Positions 35,211 through 42,684 of a stretch of 64,000 nt of DNA are shown piece after piece. The DNA is from an uncultured Poribacteria bacterium (lineage in GTDB: Bacteria; Poribacteria; WGA-4E; WGA-3G), in contig OX639973.1 of assembly GCA_951828385.1 (NCBI GenBank), forward strand, positions 6,488,845 through 6,552,844. The letters run 5' to 3'. The notes under the pieces were generated by a model, which was given only the letters and a program-made list of their open reading frames with translations, was not told where the DNA came from and searched no databases. How positions within the stretch are numbered: the stretch's first letter is position 1; every line of letters begins with the position of its first letter. The translations under genes were made by a program, and so were the position numbers.

Positions 35211-36380
35211 ATGCAAGATAATTCTTTTTTTGATGAATCTAAGGAACGGTCACAAGTCAAGACAAGAATTGTTGAAAAATACTTCTGGGCTTGGGCGAAA
35301 GTTATAATTTCAGCGGTTAAAAAAAGGAAAAAGAACAAAATCGGTTATGTAGATCTTTTTGCAGGTCGAGGTAGGTACGAAGACGGCACAGACTCCACCC
35401 CACTTCTTGTCCTGAAGAAAGCATCTGAAGATGACGACATACGTAATATGCTCGTTAGTGTCTTTAACGATATGAATCCTGAGCATGTTCAAGACCTTCG
35501 AGATGCGATTGACTCAAGTCCAGAGGTAAGTATGCTCAAGTGGAAACCCCGCGTTATAAACAGGGAAGTTAATGAAGAACTTGCTAAAGATTTCGAGTCT
35601 ATGAAAACAATACCAACTCTATTTTTCGTAGATCCGTTTGGGTACAAAGGATTGTCACGCCAATTGATTAGTTCTTTAATTAAAAACTGGGGATGTGATT
35701 GTATATTCTTTTTTAATTACAATCGCATCAGTATGGGCATTAATAATAAAGCTGTTGAGGGGCATATGGTTGCACTTTTTGGAAAAGAGCGAGTAGATGA
35801 GCTCCAAAATCTGCCGCCTATGAGATCATCCGACCGCGAGTTATTCATAATTGATTCAATATCCCAATCGCTGAAAGAAAAAGCAGGGCAATATGTTTTA
35901 CCATTTCGCTTCAAAGACGATCGTGGTACGCGTTCAAGCCACCATTTGATCTTCGTTTCTAAGCATAGAAAAGGCTATGAAATTATGAAAGAGATCATGG
36001 CGAAAGAAAGCACTAACTTAGATGAGGGTGTTCCTTCGTTTGAATATAATCCCGCGACCCACCATCAATCTTTTTTATTTCAGTACTCACGTCCACTTGA
36101 GGATTTGGCTGATATGTTAATGGAATATTTTGCCGGAAAAACAGTGACGGTGAAACAGATATTAGATCAGCACTATAATCGTTTCAGCGTTGGCACGCGA
36201 TATATTGAGAAGAGCTACAAAGAATGTCTTACCAAACTTGAAGTTGACGGAAAAATCCAAGCCGAACCACCAGCAAGTAAACGCCAAAAAAGAAAAGGAA
36301 ATGTTACATTTGGGCCAAGTGTCAAAGTAACATTCCCACCAAGGGAGGGCCCTCAAAATGGCGACCAAATCCAAAATTGA
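35211..36380 (+). CDS. tcmP: Three-Cys-motif partner protein TcmP
   Basis: 389 residues from the ATG at 35211 (AGAGG upstream). It matches the TcmP family, recognised from the N-terminal block and its constant neighbour. Two motifs look like a Rossmann methyltransferase: YVDLFAGRGRYEDG (SAM-binding motif I, D-x-F-A-G-x-G) and FFVDPFGYKGLS (position and form of a DPPY-like motif IV). The C-terminal 90 residues suggest a winged helix followed by a basic tail (PASKRQKRKG). The stop overlaps the start of the three-Cys protein by 23 bases. The function of the pair has not been established to my knowledge. Codon use and base composition look AT-richer than the flanking genes, consistent with acquisition. 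Confidence 0.85.
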   Translation: MQDNSFFDESKERSQVKTRIVEKYFWAWAKVIISAVKKRKKNKIGYVDLFAGRGRYEDGTDSTPLLVLKKASEDDDIRNMLVSVFNDMNPEHVQDLRDAIDSSPEVSMLKWKPRVINREVNEELAKDFESMKTIPTLFFVDPFGYKGLSRQLISSLIKNWGCDCIFFFNYNRISMGINNKAVEGHMVALFGKERVDELQNLPPMRSSDRELFIIDSISQSLKEKAGQYVLPFRFKDDRGTRSSHHLIFVSKHRKGYEIMKEIMAKESTNLDEGVPSFEYNPATHHQSFLFQYSRPLEDLADMLMEYFAGKTVTVKQILDQHYNRFSVGTRYIEKSYKECLTKLEVDGKIQAEPPASKRQKRKGNVTFGPSVKVTFPPREGPQNGDQIQN

Positions 36381-37116
36381 ATGGACACAATCAACTTGGA
36401 ATCCAGTTAGAGGCTGCACCCGCGTTTCTGAAGGATGTCGGTTCTGTTACGCCGAACGAATCGCAGCGAGGTTTTCAAAAAAGGGGTTGGCTTATGAAGG
36501 TCTTGCGAAAATGACTAAGGCGGGACCAAAATGGTCAAATGAGGTGAGGCTTGTTCGAGAACTGCTTGATGCACCGTTGAAATGGAAAAAACCTCAGTTG
36601 ATCTTTGTTAATTCCATGAGTGATTTATTCCATGAAGATGTTCCGTTAGATTTTATTCTGGATGTTTTTGACACGATGAGCAGAGCGGAACAGCATTATT
36701 TTCAAGTGCTTACGAAGCGATCAGAACATTTGGTTAAACTTAGCAGTGAAATACAATGGCCCGAAAATGTGTGGATGGGAGTCAGTGTTGAAAATCAAGA
36801 TTACACATTCCGCATTGACCATTTGCGAGAAACGGATGCTCATGTCAAATTTCTCTCTCTTGAACCATTGATCGGCGCACTTCCAAACCTTGATTTAACT
36901 CACATAGATTGGGTTATTGTTGGTGGAGAATCCGGTCCTCATGCGCGTCCTATGCAAGAGGAATGGGTAATTGACATTCGGGATCAATGCCAGCAAGCTG
37001 ATGTTCCCTTCTTCTTCAAACAGTGGGGCGGTCGTAATAAAAAGCGAAAGGGTAGAACTTTGCAGGGCCGGAAATGGAATGATTTCCCAATTTCCTATGT
37101 CGGTAATGGTGTATAA
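36358..37116 (+). CDS. Three-Cys-motif protein (phage Gp37/Gp68, DUF5131 family)
   Basis: 252 residues. The three cysteines Cys20, Cys27 and Cys30 (GCTRVSEGCRFCYAE) form C-x6-C-x2-C, similar to a radical-SAM or Fe-S cluster site. Further family blocks are WNPVRGC, FVNSMSDLFHEDVP, FQVLTKRSEHL, WMGVSVENQDY, FLSLEPLIG, VIVGGESGPHARPM and FFFKQWGG. GGGAGGG lies just upstream of the ATG, inside the end of tcmP, so translation is coupled. Members occur in phages and bacteria, commonly beside TcmP. A radical-SAM-like enzyme modifying a nucleic acid or protein with its methyltransferase-like partner is a plausible but unproven role. Confidence 0.88.
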   Translation: MATKSKIEWTQSTWNPVRGCTRVSEGCRFCYAERIAARFSKKGLAYEGLAKMTKAGPKWSNEVRLVRELLDAPLKWKKPQLIFVNSMSDLFHEDVPLDFILDVFDTMSRAEQHYFQVLTKRSEHLVKLSSEIQWPENVWMGVSVENQDYTFRIDHLRETDAHVKFLSLEPLIGALPNLDLTHIDWVIVGGESGPHARPMQEEWVIDIRDQCQQADVPFFFKQWGGRNKKRKGRTLQGRKWNDFPISYVGNGV

Positions 37117-37344
37117 CTTTTTTGTACCTGTTCGTTCTATTTCCTTTAAGCACGTAGATTGGGTTGAACGGTACTATTCATGTTGTAGTTTTCAGAGGAG
37201 CAAACCGTAACAGAAGAAGAGGATTCCACAATACTTGGGTATTTTATCATAAGGTTTTGAGTAGAGTGCGTAAGTAAAAGTCTTCAAAGTAATAAGAACA
37301 AATTTCCATATTTGCCTGCCTAATAAACGGAAGGAGTAAGTGTT

Positions 37345-37672
37345 ATGATAGCCACTCTAACGGAACTAATTAAAAGTTGATCAGCTTGAATGGGATTTAG
37401 CAGAGATAAAAAAAGAGTTAATCAAACTTCAAGCCCCACTCATGAAATCGCTCACACCCGAGGAGCGCAAAGCAATAAGAGTAGCTCGCTCCCAAGCACA
37501 AAGGGAAAGATTGCGTCCATCAATTGAAAATACACTCGGAAAACCCGATTCTGATGTTGAAATCCCTACGGCAGAAGAGCTTCAACAACTTCTATTAGAG
37601 GAAGGCGTAAGACCCGAGGATAATCTGGGGAGTCGTGCGATCATCGAAGAACGGGAGAGGCGGAGCTCGTGA
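37345..37672 (+). pseudogene. Antitoxin-like gene, frameshifted
   Basis: An ATG at 37345 with GGAAGGAG upstream reads MIATLTELIKS and stops at 37380. One base of shift near 37366-37372 joins it to a frame that reads LKVDQLEWDLAEIKKELIKL and runs through KSLTPEERKAIRVARSQ and GSRAIIEERERRSS to 37672. The restored protein (about 108 residues) is small and helical with the form of antitoxins that precede PIN toxins. The stop overlaps a GTG start for a PIN-like N-terminus (GTGA). The shorter ORF from 37442 alone could still be made. The family is not certain. Confidence 0.55.
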
Positions 37673-37749
37673 ATTTTTTCTGGTTAGATGCAAGCGCATG
37701 CCTCGAAATCAAAAGGCGTAGAGCAAGTAATTGAACCGCATCTGTCTTG
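37669..37749 (+). pseudogene. Remnant of a VapC-like PIN-domain toxin
   Basis: From GTG at 37669 the frame reads NFFWLDASAC, matching the start of PIN toxins (the first catalytic Asp in F-x-L-D-A-S-A), and stops at 37734. The other frame continues similarity briefly (ASKSKGVEQVIEPHL) to 37749, and nothing PIN-like follows. Only about 25 of the usual 130-odd residues remain. With the shifted upstream gene, this is the decayed end of a toxin-antitoxin locus. Confidence 0.5.
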
Positions 37750-37789
37750 ATTTATAGTAAAACCTACAATTAATGACACATCTATAGAA

Positions 37790-37855
37790 GGCGAGGTTCC
37801 AAACCCCGCTTGCAGTGCTTATTATGTAAGGACTCATGCAAAAATGCGTAAGTCC
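37790..37855. repeat. Palindromic repeat remnants
   Basis: AGGACTCATGCA (37828-37839) and TGCGTAAGTCCT (37844-37855) are the two ends of the 123-bp element at 45821 brought almost together. GGCGAGGTT at 37790 faces AACCCCGC a few bases on. The surrounding 270-bp gap carries no gene beyond the PIN remnant. Confidence 0.5.
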
Positions 37856-37945
37856 TATCTTTATGCTCATTGTTTTTAATTTTACCACATTAACGAGCGT
37901 TTGTCAAACATTTAACGTGAACAATGTTAAACGGAGGTACAAAAC

Positions 37946-38902
37946 ATGAATTGTCTTAAACGAAGAACCTGTTTGAATTTAAGAGTTTTTAGCGTTTTTT
38001 TAGCGTTTTTTGTGTTGGTGTGTTCAGTATCTGCACAACCTGTTATAGAATTAATATATTTCGTACCAAAAGATGTTGACGATTTAGACCAGCAGGTGGA
38101 TTTAAAGAAAATAGTGGATTATGTTGCTGAAGGACAAAAATTCTTCGCCACTGAAATGGATAGATTAGGGTTTGATCCTAAAACATTTGAATTTAATAAA
38201 GATATTGTTGTTGTGCATGGAAAGAAAGGATATGCCGCCTATAAAGAGCTTAACGATCTGCGAGCCGAAATTCCGAATCGGAGTGCTTGGCATAAAGATA
38301 ATATCCAAGTTATATTTCTTGCGGGTAGATATGATTGGCTAGGGCTTCCAGGTGTTATGGAACAGAAATGTTTTGCAAAAGTAAACGATCCTAGTGATGT
38401 TCGGTGCAAAGATTACGTTATTATGCCGTGGGGTTTAGGAGATAAGCTCAATATAGAAACTATTACCGCTCATGAAATTGGACATGCGTTGGATCTAGAT
38501 CATATCACAGGAAAATCTAATTACCTTATGAATCGAGTAAGAGAAGTTGTCCCAGGTGTTGAAGGTAAACTCCGTGACTTAGAACTGAGTATAGAAAGTG
38601 CGGAAATTCTTAACGCTTCAAATGAAGTTTCATCACGTCCTGACCTTATAATGGTAAATACAAAAACTGATATAGATGCAGATGTAAACGATGACGGTTA
38701 TATTGACCTGTATGATGTTTTAATTGTGCGTAGTGGTATGCAAAACTCCGTGAAGTATGACACAGATCTGAATAATGACGGTATAACAGACGAGGTGGAT
38801 TTACTTATAGTGAAAGCAAAAGCAATGGAAGCTATTGTTGCAGCATCGCCACGAAAACGAAAGGTGAACATCACCACTTGGGGCGCTGTCAAACAAAAAT
38901 AA
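37946..38902 (+). CDS. Exported metzincin-like zinc protease with dockerin-type repeats
   Basis: 318 residues. Signal peptide (residues about 12-30, VFLAFFVLVCSVSAQP). The zinc site is His176-Glu177-x2-His180-x5-His186 (HEIGHALDLDH) with a possible Met-turn at Met195 (NYLMNRV). The usual metzincin Gly is Asp here. Residues about 245-300 hold two EF-hand/dockerin-like calcium repeats (DVNDDGYIDLYDVLIV and DLNNDGITDEVDLLIV). The C-terminus is KVNITTWGAVKQK, the same short tail as the two LamG proteins. GGAGG precedes the ATG. Probably a secreted protease or adhesin-type protein; a cellulosome is not implied by a dockerin pair alone. Confidence 0.82.
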   Translation: MNCLKRRTCLNLRVFSVFLAFFVLVCSVSAQPVIELIYFVPKDVDDLDQQVDLKKIVDYVAEGQKFFATEMDRLGFDPKTFEFNKDIVVVHGKKGYAAYKELNDLRAEIPNRSAWHKDNIQVIFLAGRYDWLGLPGVMEQKCFAKVNDPSDVRCKDYVIMPWGLGDKLNIETITAHEIGHALDLDHITGKSNYLMNRVREVVPGVEGKLRDLELSIESAEILNASNEVSSRPDLIMVNTKTDIDADVNDDGYIDLYDVLIVRSGMQNSVKYDTDLNNDGITDEVDLLIVKAKAMEAIVAASPRKRKVNITTWGAVKQK

Positions 38903-39074
38903 AACATTAGGTGGTTCCCTTAAAAGTGGGCATCAAAAAAGTTTTTGGCTCATGTCAAAAGTAAGTGCGATTATTTTTGCGAAAGCAGTCACCACATGGG
39001 TTTTAAATCTTCGTTAGCACATAGTCTTTACATGAGCGAAGTTTTTTCAAAAATTTTTGAAGAGGACATCTAAA

Positions 39075-39407
39075 ATGAAAAAACTAATTTATCGATATTT
39101 TATCAACGATAGATATTCATGTATAGAAGAAGCTTGTTCCGAATATGATTATGTAGGTTGTTTCCTTGATAGTTTTGGCACTTCAAAAGCACTTCGTGCA
39201 AAAGTGCATAAACCCAAAGATGAGGAAGAAGCTCAAAAACTGGATGAGATGTATGAATTCGCTGTTGAATATCATAATAAGAGTGTTAACGAACCAGAAA
39301 CTTTTATGTCGTTTATTGATGATATGAGACATTATATAGTGGCAGTGGCTGGTTATTATGAATTCAAATGGTATTTAAAAGGGTTTAAAGAAATAATATT
39401 TAGATAA
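39075..39407 (+). CDS. Hypothetical protein, 110 residues
   Basis: From the ATG at 39075 (GAGGA upstream; a TTG at 39057 is a poorer start). It is rich in Tyr, Phe and acidic residues (YRYFINDRYSCIEEACSEYDYVG, shortened: YSCIEEACSEYDY; MSFIDDMRHYIV) with no signal peptide, membrane helix or motif I know. The base composition is AT-rich, like its upstream neighbours, so it probably belongs to the same acquired stretch. It looks like a real gene from its ribosome site and amino-acid composition, but the function is unknown. Confidence 0.6.
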   Translation: MKKLIYRYFINDRYSCIEEACSEYDYVGCFLDSFGTSKALRAKVHKPKDEEEAQKLDEMYEFAVEYHNKSVNEPETFMSFIDDMRHYIVAVAGYYEFKWYLKGFKEIIFR

Positions 39408-39477
39408 GGATAACTATTATGAGTTTATCTATAATTAGAGCAACTGTCCACTCAGTTATAAGAGAGACAAAAAACAC

Positions 39478-40680
39478 ATGCATATACTCTGTGCCAACGT
39501 AGGAAGCACCTCGTTCAAATACCAAATTATTGATATGGAGACCACGACTTCTTTAGTCAAGGGAGGCGTGGAGCGCATCGGTAATTCACCGTCTGCCTTT
39601 ACGCATGCCGTGCCGGGGAAGCCTACCCGCGAAGGCGAAATTGATGCACCGACACATACGGCAGCAATCGCACACGCAATGGAGCTAATTACCGATGCCG
39701 AAGTCGGTTGCTTTGAGGACTTAGGACAATTGGACGGGGTTGGATTCAAAACGATTCTCGCTAAAGGCTATTGGCGTTCGGCACGGATTACCGAGGATGT
39801 GATCGCAGCACTGGAGGCATCCACGCCGCTCGCGCCGATGCATAATCCCGCTTACATCGCCTCTATCCGCGCCTTTCAAGAACTGCTACCGGCGACACCA
39901 CTCGTCGCAGTCTTTGAGACATGGTTCCACCAAACAATTCCAGATTACGCCGCCGAATTCGGGGTGCCTCGCTTCTGGGTAGAGCAACACGACATCCGTC
40001 GTTACGGCTATCACGGCGCGTCCCACCGCTATATCTCTGAACGCGTGCCGCAGCTGCTTGGACGGGAATCAGGAGAAGGGCTGCGCATTATCTCGTGTCA
40101 CCTCGGTGGCAGCTCATCCCTCTGTGCCATCAAAGACGGTGAATCTGTTGATACCTCAATGGGAACCTCTACGCAATACGGGATGATTCAGTCTACCCGT
40201 TGTGGTGAGTTAGATGCGTTTGCGGTGCTCTATATGCTCGACAAAGAAGGGGTCTCTACCGATGAGATTCGTCGTCAATTGATTGAGGATTCAGGATTAA
40301 AAGGTATCTCCGGCACGAGTGGCGATATGCGCGATGTAGAGGCAGCAATCGCAGCAGGCGATGATAATGCCCGTTTAGCACTCGATACTTACGTTTACGG
40401 TGTGAAGAAGTATATCGGCGCGTATATCGCCGCACTGGGTGGCGTGGATGTAATCGCTTTTGCTGGCGGCATCGGTGAAAAAAGTGCTACAACCCGCGCG
40501 AAGATTTGCGGTGGACTTGAGTGGTGCGGCATTCACTTGGATGCCGCGAAAAATGAGCAAGTGACCGGCGAGGCTGACCTCTCAGCACATAACAGCCGTG
40601 CTAAGATTTTGGTTGTCGCTACGAATGAGGAATTAATTGTGTCGCGTGAAACTGCCAGAGTTCTCAAAGCGGGTAGTTGA
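39478..40680 (+). CDS. Acetate/butyrate kinase-family protein with altered active site
   Basis: 400 residues of the acetokinase fold: Asn7 in NVGSTSFK, MHNP with His122, ETWFHQTIPDY, YGYHGASHRYIS with His179, CHLGGSSSLCAIKDG, DTSMG, TRCGELD with Arg241, ISGTSGDMR, FAGGIGEKS and ATNEELIV with Glu384. Numbering matches the Methanosarcina enzyme almost residue for residue. However, the GHRVVHGG block is GFKTILAKG, so Arg91 is Lys, and the catalytic Asp148 of FDTAFHQ is Glu147. Both residues are essential in studied acetate kinases. A different carboxylic substrate or a weakened enzyme is likely. No phosphotransacetylase lies nearby. Confidence 0.85.
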   Translation: MHILCANVGSTSFKYQIIDMETTTSLVKGGVERIGNSPSAFTHAVPGKPTREGEIDAPTHTAAIAHAMELITDAEVGCFEDLGQLDGVGFKTILAKGYWRSARITEDVIAALEASTPLAPMHNPAYIASIRAFQELLPATPLVAVFETWFHQTIPDYAAEFGVPRFWVEQHDIRRYGYHGASHRYISERVPQLLGRESGEGLRIISCHLGGSSSLCAIKDGESVDTSMGTSTQYGMIQSTRCGELDAFAVLYMLDKEGVSTDEIRRQLIEDSGLKGISGTSGDMRDVEAAIAAGDDNARLALDTYVYGVKKYIGAYIAALGGVDVIAFAGGIGEKSATTRAKICGGLEWCGIHLDAAKNEQVTGEADLSAHNSRAKILVVATNEELIVSRETARVLKAGS

Positions 40681-40704
40681 TGGAAGTCACGAGCACAGCT
40701 CATT

Positions 40705-41499
40705 TTACATCAAGTATTCCCGTTCTCGGAAAATTCGGATAGCGAGCCACAGCAATCCTACCGTTAGAAGCAAAATTACGAGGAGTGCTACCCACGCTGG
40801 CGGCGGGGATGCTCCTAAAAAGTCATCTAATAAGCCCCGAGACAGCTTATAACGCGGAAATACACTCAAAAGGTAGTGTGATATAGAGAGCCTCTTGATT
40901 CCCATCTGCATGAATGGTGCTGCAGTAATACGTTCCCACCCCATCACAAACAACAATCCCCAGAGGACAGGGTGCTTGAACTTCGCTGCTAATGCGGCAG
41001 CAAGTGCCCCATACGCTAACAATGACAATGCCATTGATCCAGTATAGCGCAGACTCATGCCTATGTGATATAATATATTCTTATCGAGTTTTGAGTGTGT
41101 CGCGACAATACAGGTTAAAATCAGGTGGGATCCGCCTATAATAGCAAGCGTGCCGACAAGGTACGCTGCGAATTTACTCAGCAGAATTGTCGATTTGTGG
41201 AGCGGGCGCATCTGAAGATAGGTTAAGCCTTTACCCTCAATTTCATCGGAGATGATTGCGGTCCCGTAAAAAATCGCGCAAAGGTTCACCAAAAGTCCAT
41301 ACAGAATTAGCGTTATCTGTGGTATGAATCCGTTGACCGTTACCCTACCGCCCACCGTAAACCGGAATATGAGAGCGATAACAAGCGATAAAGCGCAGCC
41401 GATCAGAATCAGTACAGTTCGCCGGGTCCAGAACATTTGCCGCAATGTCACTTTGGAGAGGGCGAGATAGGAAGGAAATACATTCGCGTTGGTAAACAT
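40705..41499 (-). CDS. ABC-2 family transporter permease
   Basis: 264 residues with six hydrophobic segments (TVLILIGCALSLVIALIF, QITLILYGLLVNLCAIFYG, FAAYLVGTLAIIGGSHLI, MALSLLAYGALAAALA, VLWGLLFVMG, WVALLVILLLTVGLLWLAI). The cytoplasmic ISDEIEGKGLTYLQMRPLHKS after the second helix resembles NosY and the ABC-2 permeases that work with a separate ATPase. No ATPase gene adjoins it: it converges with the acetokinase and diverges from the PAP2 gene. The partner ATPase must be elsewhere. Confidence 0.8.
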   Translation of the reverse strand: MFTNANVFPSYLALSKVTLRQMFWTRRTVLILIGCALSLVIALIFRFTVGGRVTVNGFIPQITLILYGLLVNLCAIFYGTAIISDEIEGKGLTYLQMRPLHKSTILLSKFAAYLVGTLAIIGGSHLILTCIVATHSKLDKNILYHIGMSLRYTGSMALSLLAYGALAAALAAKFKHPVLWGLLFVMGWERITAAPFMQMGIKRLSISHYLLSVFPRYKLSRGLLDDFLGASPPPAWVALLVILLLTVGLLWLAIRIFREREYLM

Positions 41500-41618
41500 T
41501 AATAACCTTTCAGAGTCTGAGAGTCTAAAATAATATTAACATTAATTCCTGAATTTAGCAAATTTTTTTAGGATTATATAGTAAAATCCGAAAATAAATT
41601 CACACGAAAGATCCTACC

Positions 41619-42449
41619 ATGAATTTTCTCCCTTACGATTGGGTTGCGATCGGCTACTTAGCATTCACAGGTGTACTCGTCCTGATTTTCCGCAAAAATG
41701 TTGCACGTTGGTATCTCTATTTGCTGGCACGCCTGCTCTGTATTATTGGCATTGTATCACTGACATTCACTAATGAATATACACCCTTAATTTTCCAATT
41801 CCTACGGGATTGGTACCCACTCTCCACGATCGCGCTTTTCTATATCGAGATAAAAAAATTGACGCAGATGGTGTTTCAACGTTATTTCGATGAAACGCTG
41901 ATCTATTGGGAAAAACGGGTCTTTAAAGGGATGCCATGTCTTGAATGGAGTGATCGATTTCCTTCCATGATCCTATCAGAAATTTTACACCTCTGCTATT
42001 TTAGTTACTACGTCATGGCTGTGTTTTTAGCGGCATGGCTCTATTTCAGCGGGCGGATAGGTCCGTTCCAAGAAACAGTCTTTGCAGAGACATTGGCGTT
42101 TAATCTGAGTCTACTCTGTTATCCGTTTCTACCTACCACCGGGCCCCGATACCTGTTTGAAAAGATTCAAGGTAAACTGTCCGAAGGTTTTTTCTTTCGA
42201 TTGGCACATTTAGCCGTCTCAAGAGGTTCCTCGAAAGGCACGGCGTTCCCAAGTTCGCACGTTTCGTTATCCGTAACTGTACTGCTCTGTGCCCTGCGTT
42301 ATGATAGCACAGCATTTCTGATTCTACTGCCGATGTGTGTAGGGCTGACGCTCGGCACTGTTTACGGTAGATTCCACTATGTGATTGACGCTATCGCAGG
42401 GGCAATTTTGGCAGGCATCGTCTTTGGTATCACGACTATACTCCTTTAG
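41619..42449 (+). CDS. PAP2-family membrane phosphatase
   Basis: 276 residues with about six transmembrane helices. The acid-phosphatase motifs appear in the C-terminal third: SSKGTAFPSSHVS (motif 2 with the proton-donor His) and GTVYGRFHYVIDAIAG (motif 3 with Arg, nucleophilic His and Asp). Motif 1 is probably in RYLFEKIQ (weak). Such enzymes remove phosphate from lipid pyrophosphates, phosphatidate or similar, facing the periplasm. No RBS stands out before the ATG. It is not obviously linked to its neighbours. Confidence 0.8.
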   Translation: MNFLPYDWVAIGYLAFTGVLVLIFRKNVARWYLYLLARLLCIIGIVSLTFTNEYTPLIFQFLRDWYPLSTIALFYIEIKKLTQMVFQRYFDETLIYWEKRVFKGMPCLEWSDRFPSMILSEILHLCYFSYYVMAVFLAAWLYFSGRIGPFQETVFAETLAFNLSLLCYPFLPTTGPRYLFEKIQGKLSEGFFFRLAHLAVSRGSSKGTAFPSSHVSLSVTVLLCALRYDSTAFLILLPMCVGLTLGTVYGRFHYVIDAIAGAILAGIVFGITTILL

Positions 42450-42635
42450 TTCTCAATTACTCCCTGTCTTTTATCTGAACACTGCTTTTCCCTTGACAGC
42501 GTTTTGGATAGCATAGTACACTTAACAGCGTAATTGAATGTGAGTGACCCTCACAGAAGAATTTCCTTTAACCACGAGAAACAAAACTTTGTTTTCATGC
42601 CCCTCAAGGAACGCCAAAAAACGTCAAATACATTT

Positions 42636-42652
42636 CGGTAACGACGTTACCG
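42636..42652. promoter_or_regulatory. Operator-like dyad before the DegT aminotransferase gene
   Basis: CGGTAACG, one central A, CGTTACCG: a 17-base near-perfect palindrome ending 32 bases before the ATG at 42685. Its size and position suit a repressor site. It could also be a small hairpin in the leader. The 235-bp gap holds nothing else I can support. Confidence 0.45.
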
Positions 42653-42684
42653 TTGTTCATTGATAGAGAAAATCGGAGATCCGT

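Noticed and set aside
37946-38902. Dockerin repeats as evidence of a cellulosome
   Set aside because: There is no cohesin or cellulase in the window; dockerin-like calcium repeats occur widely outside cellulosomes.
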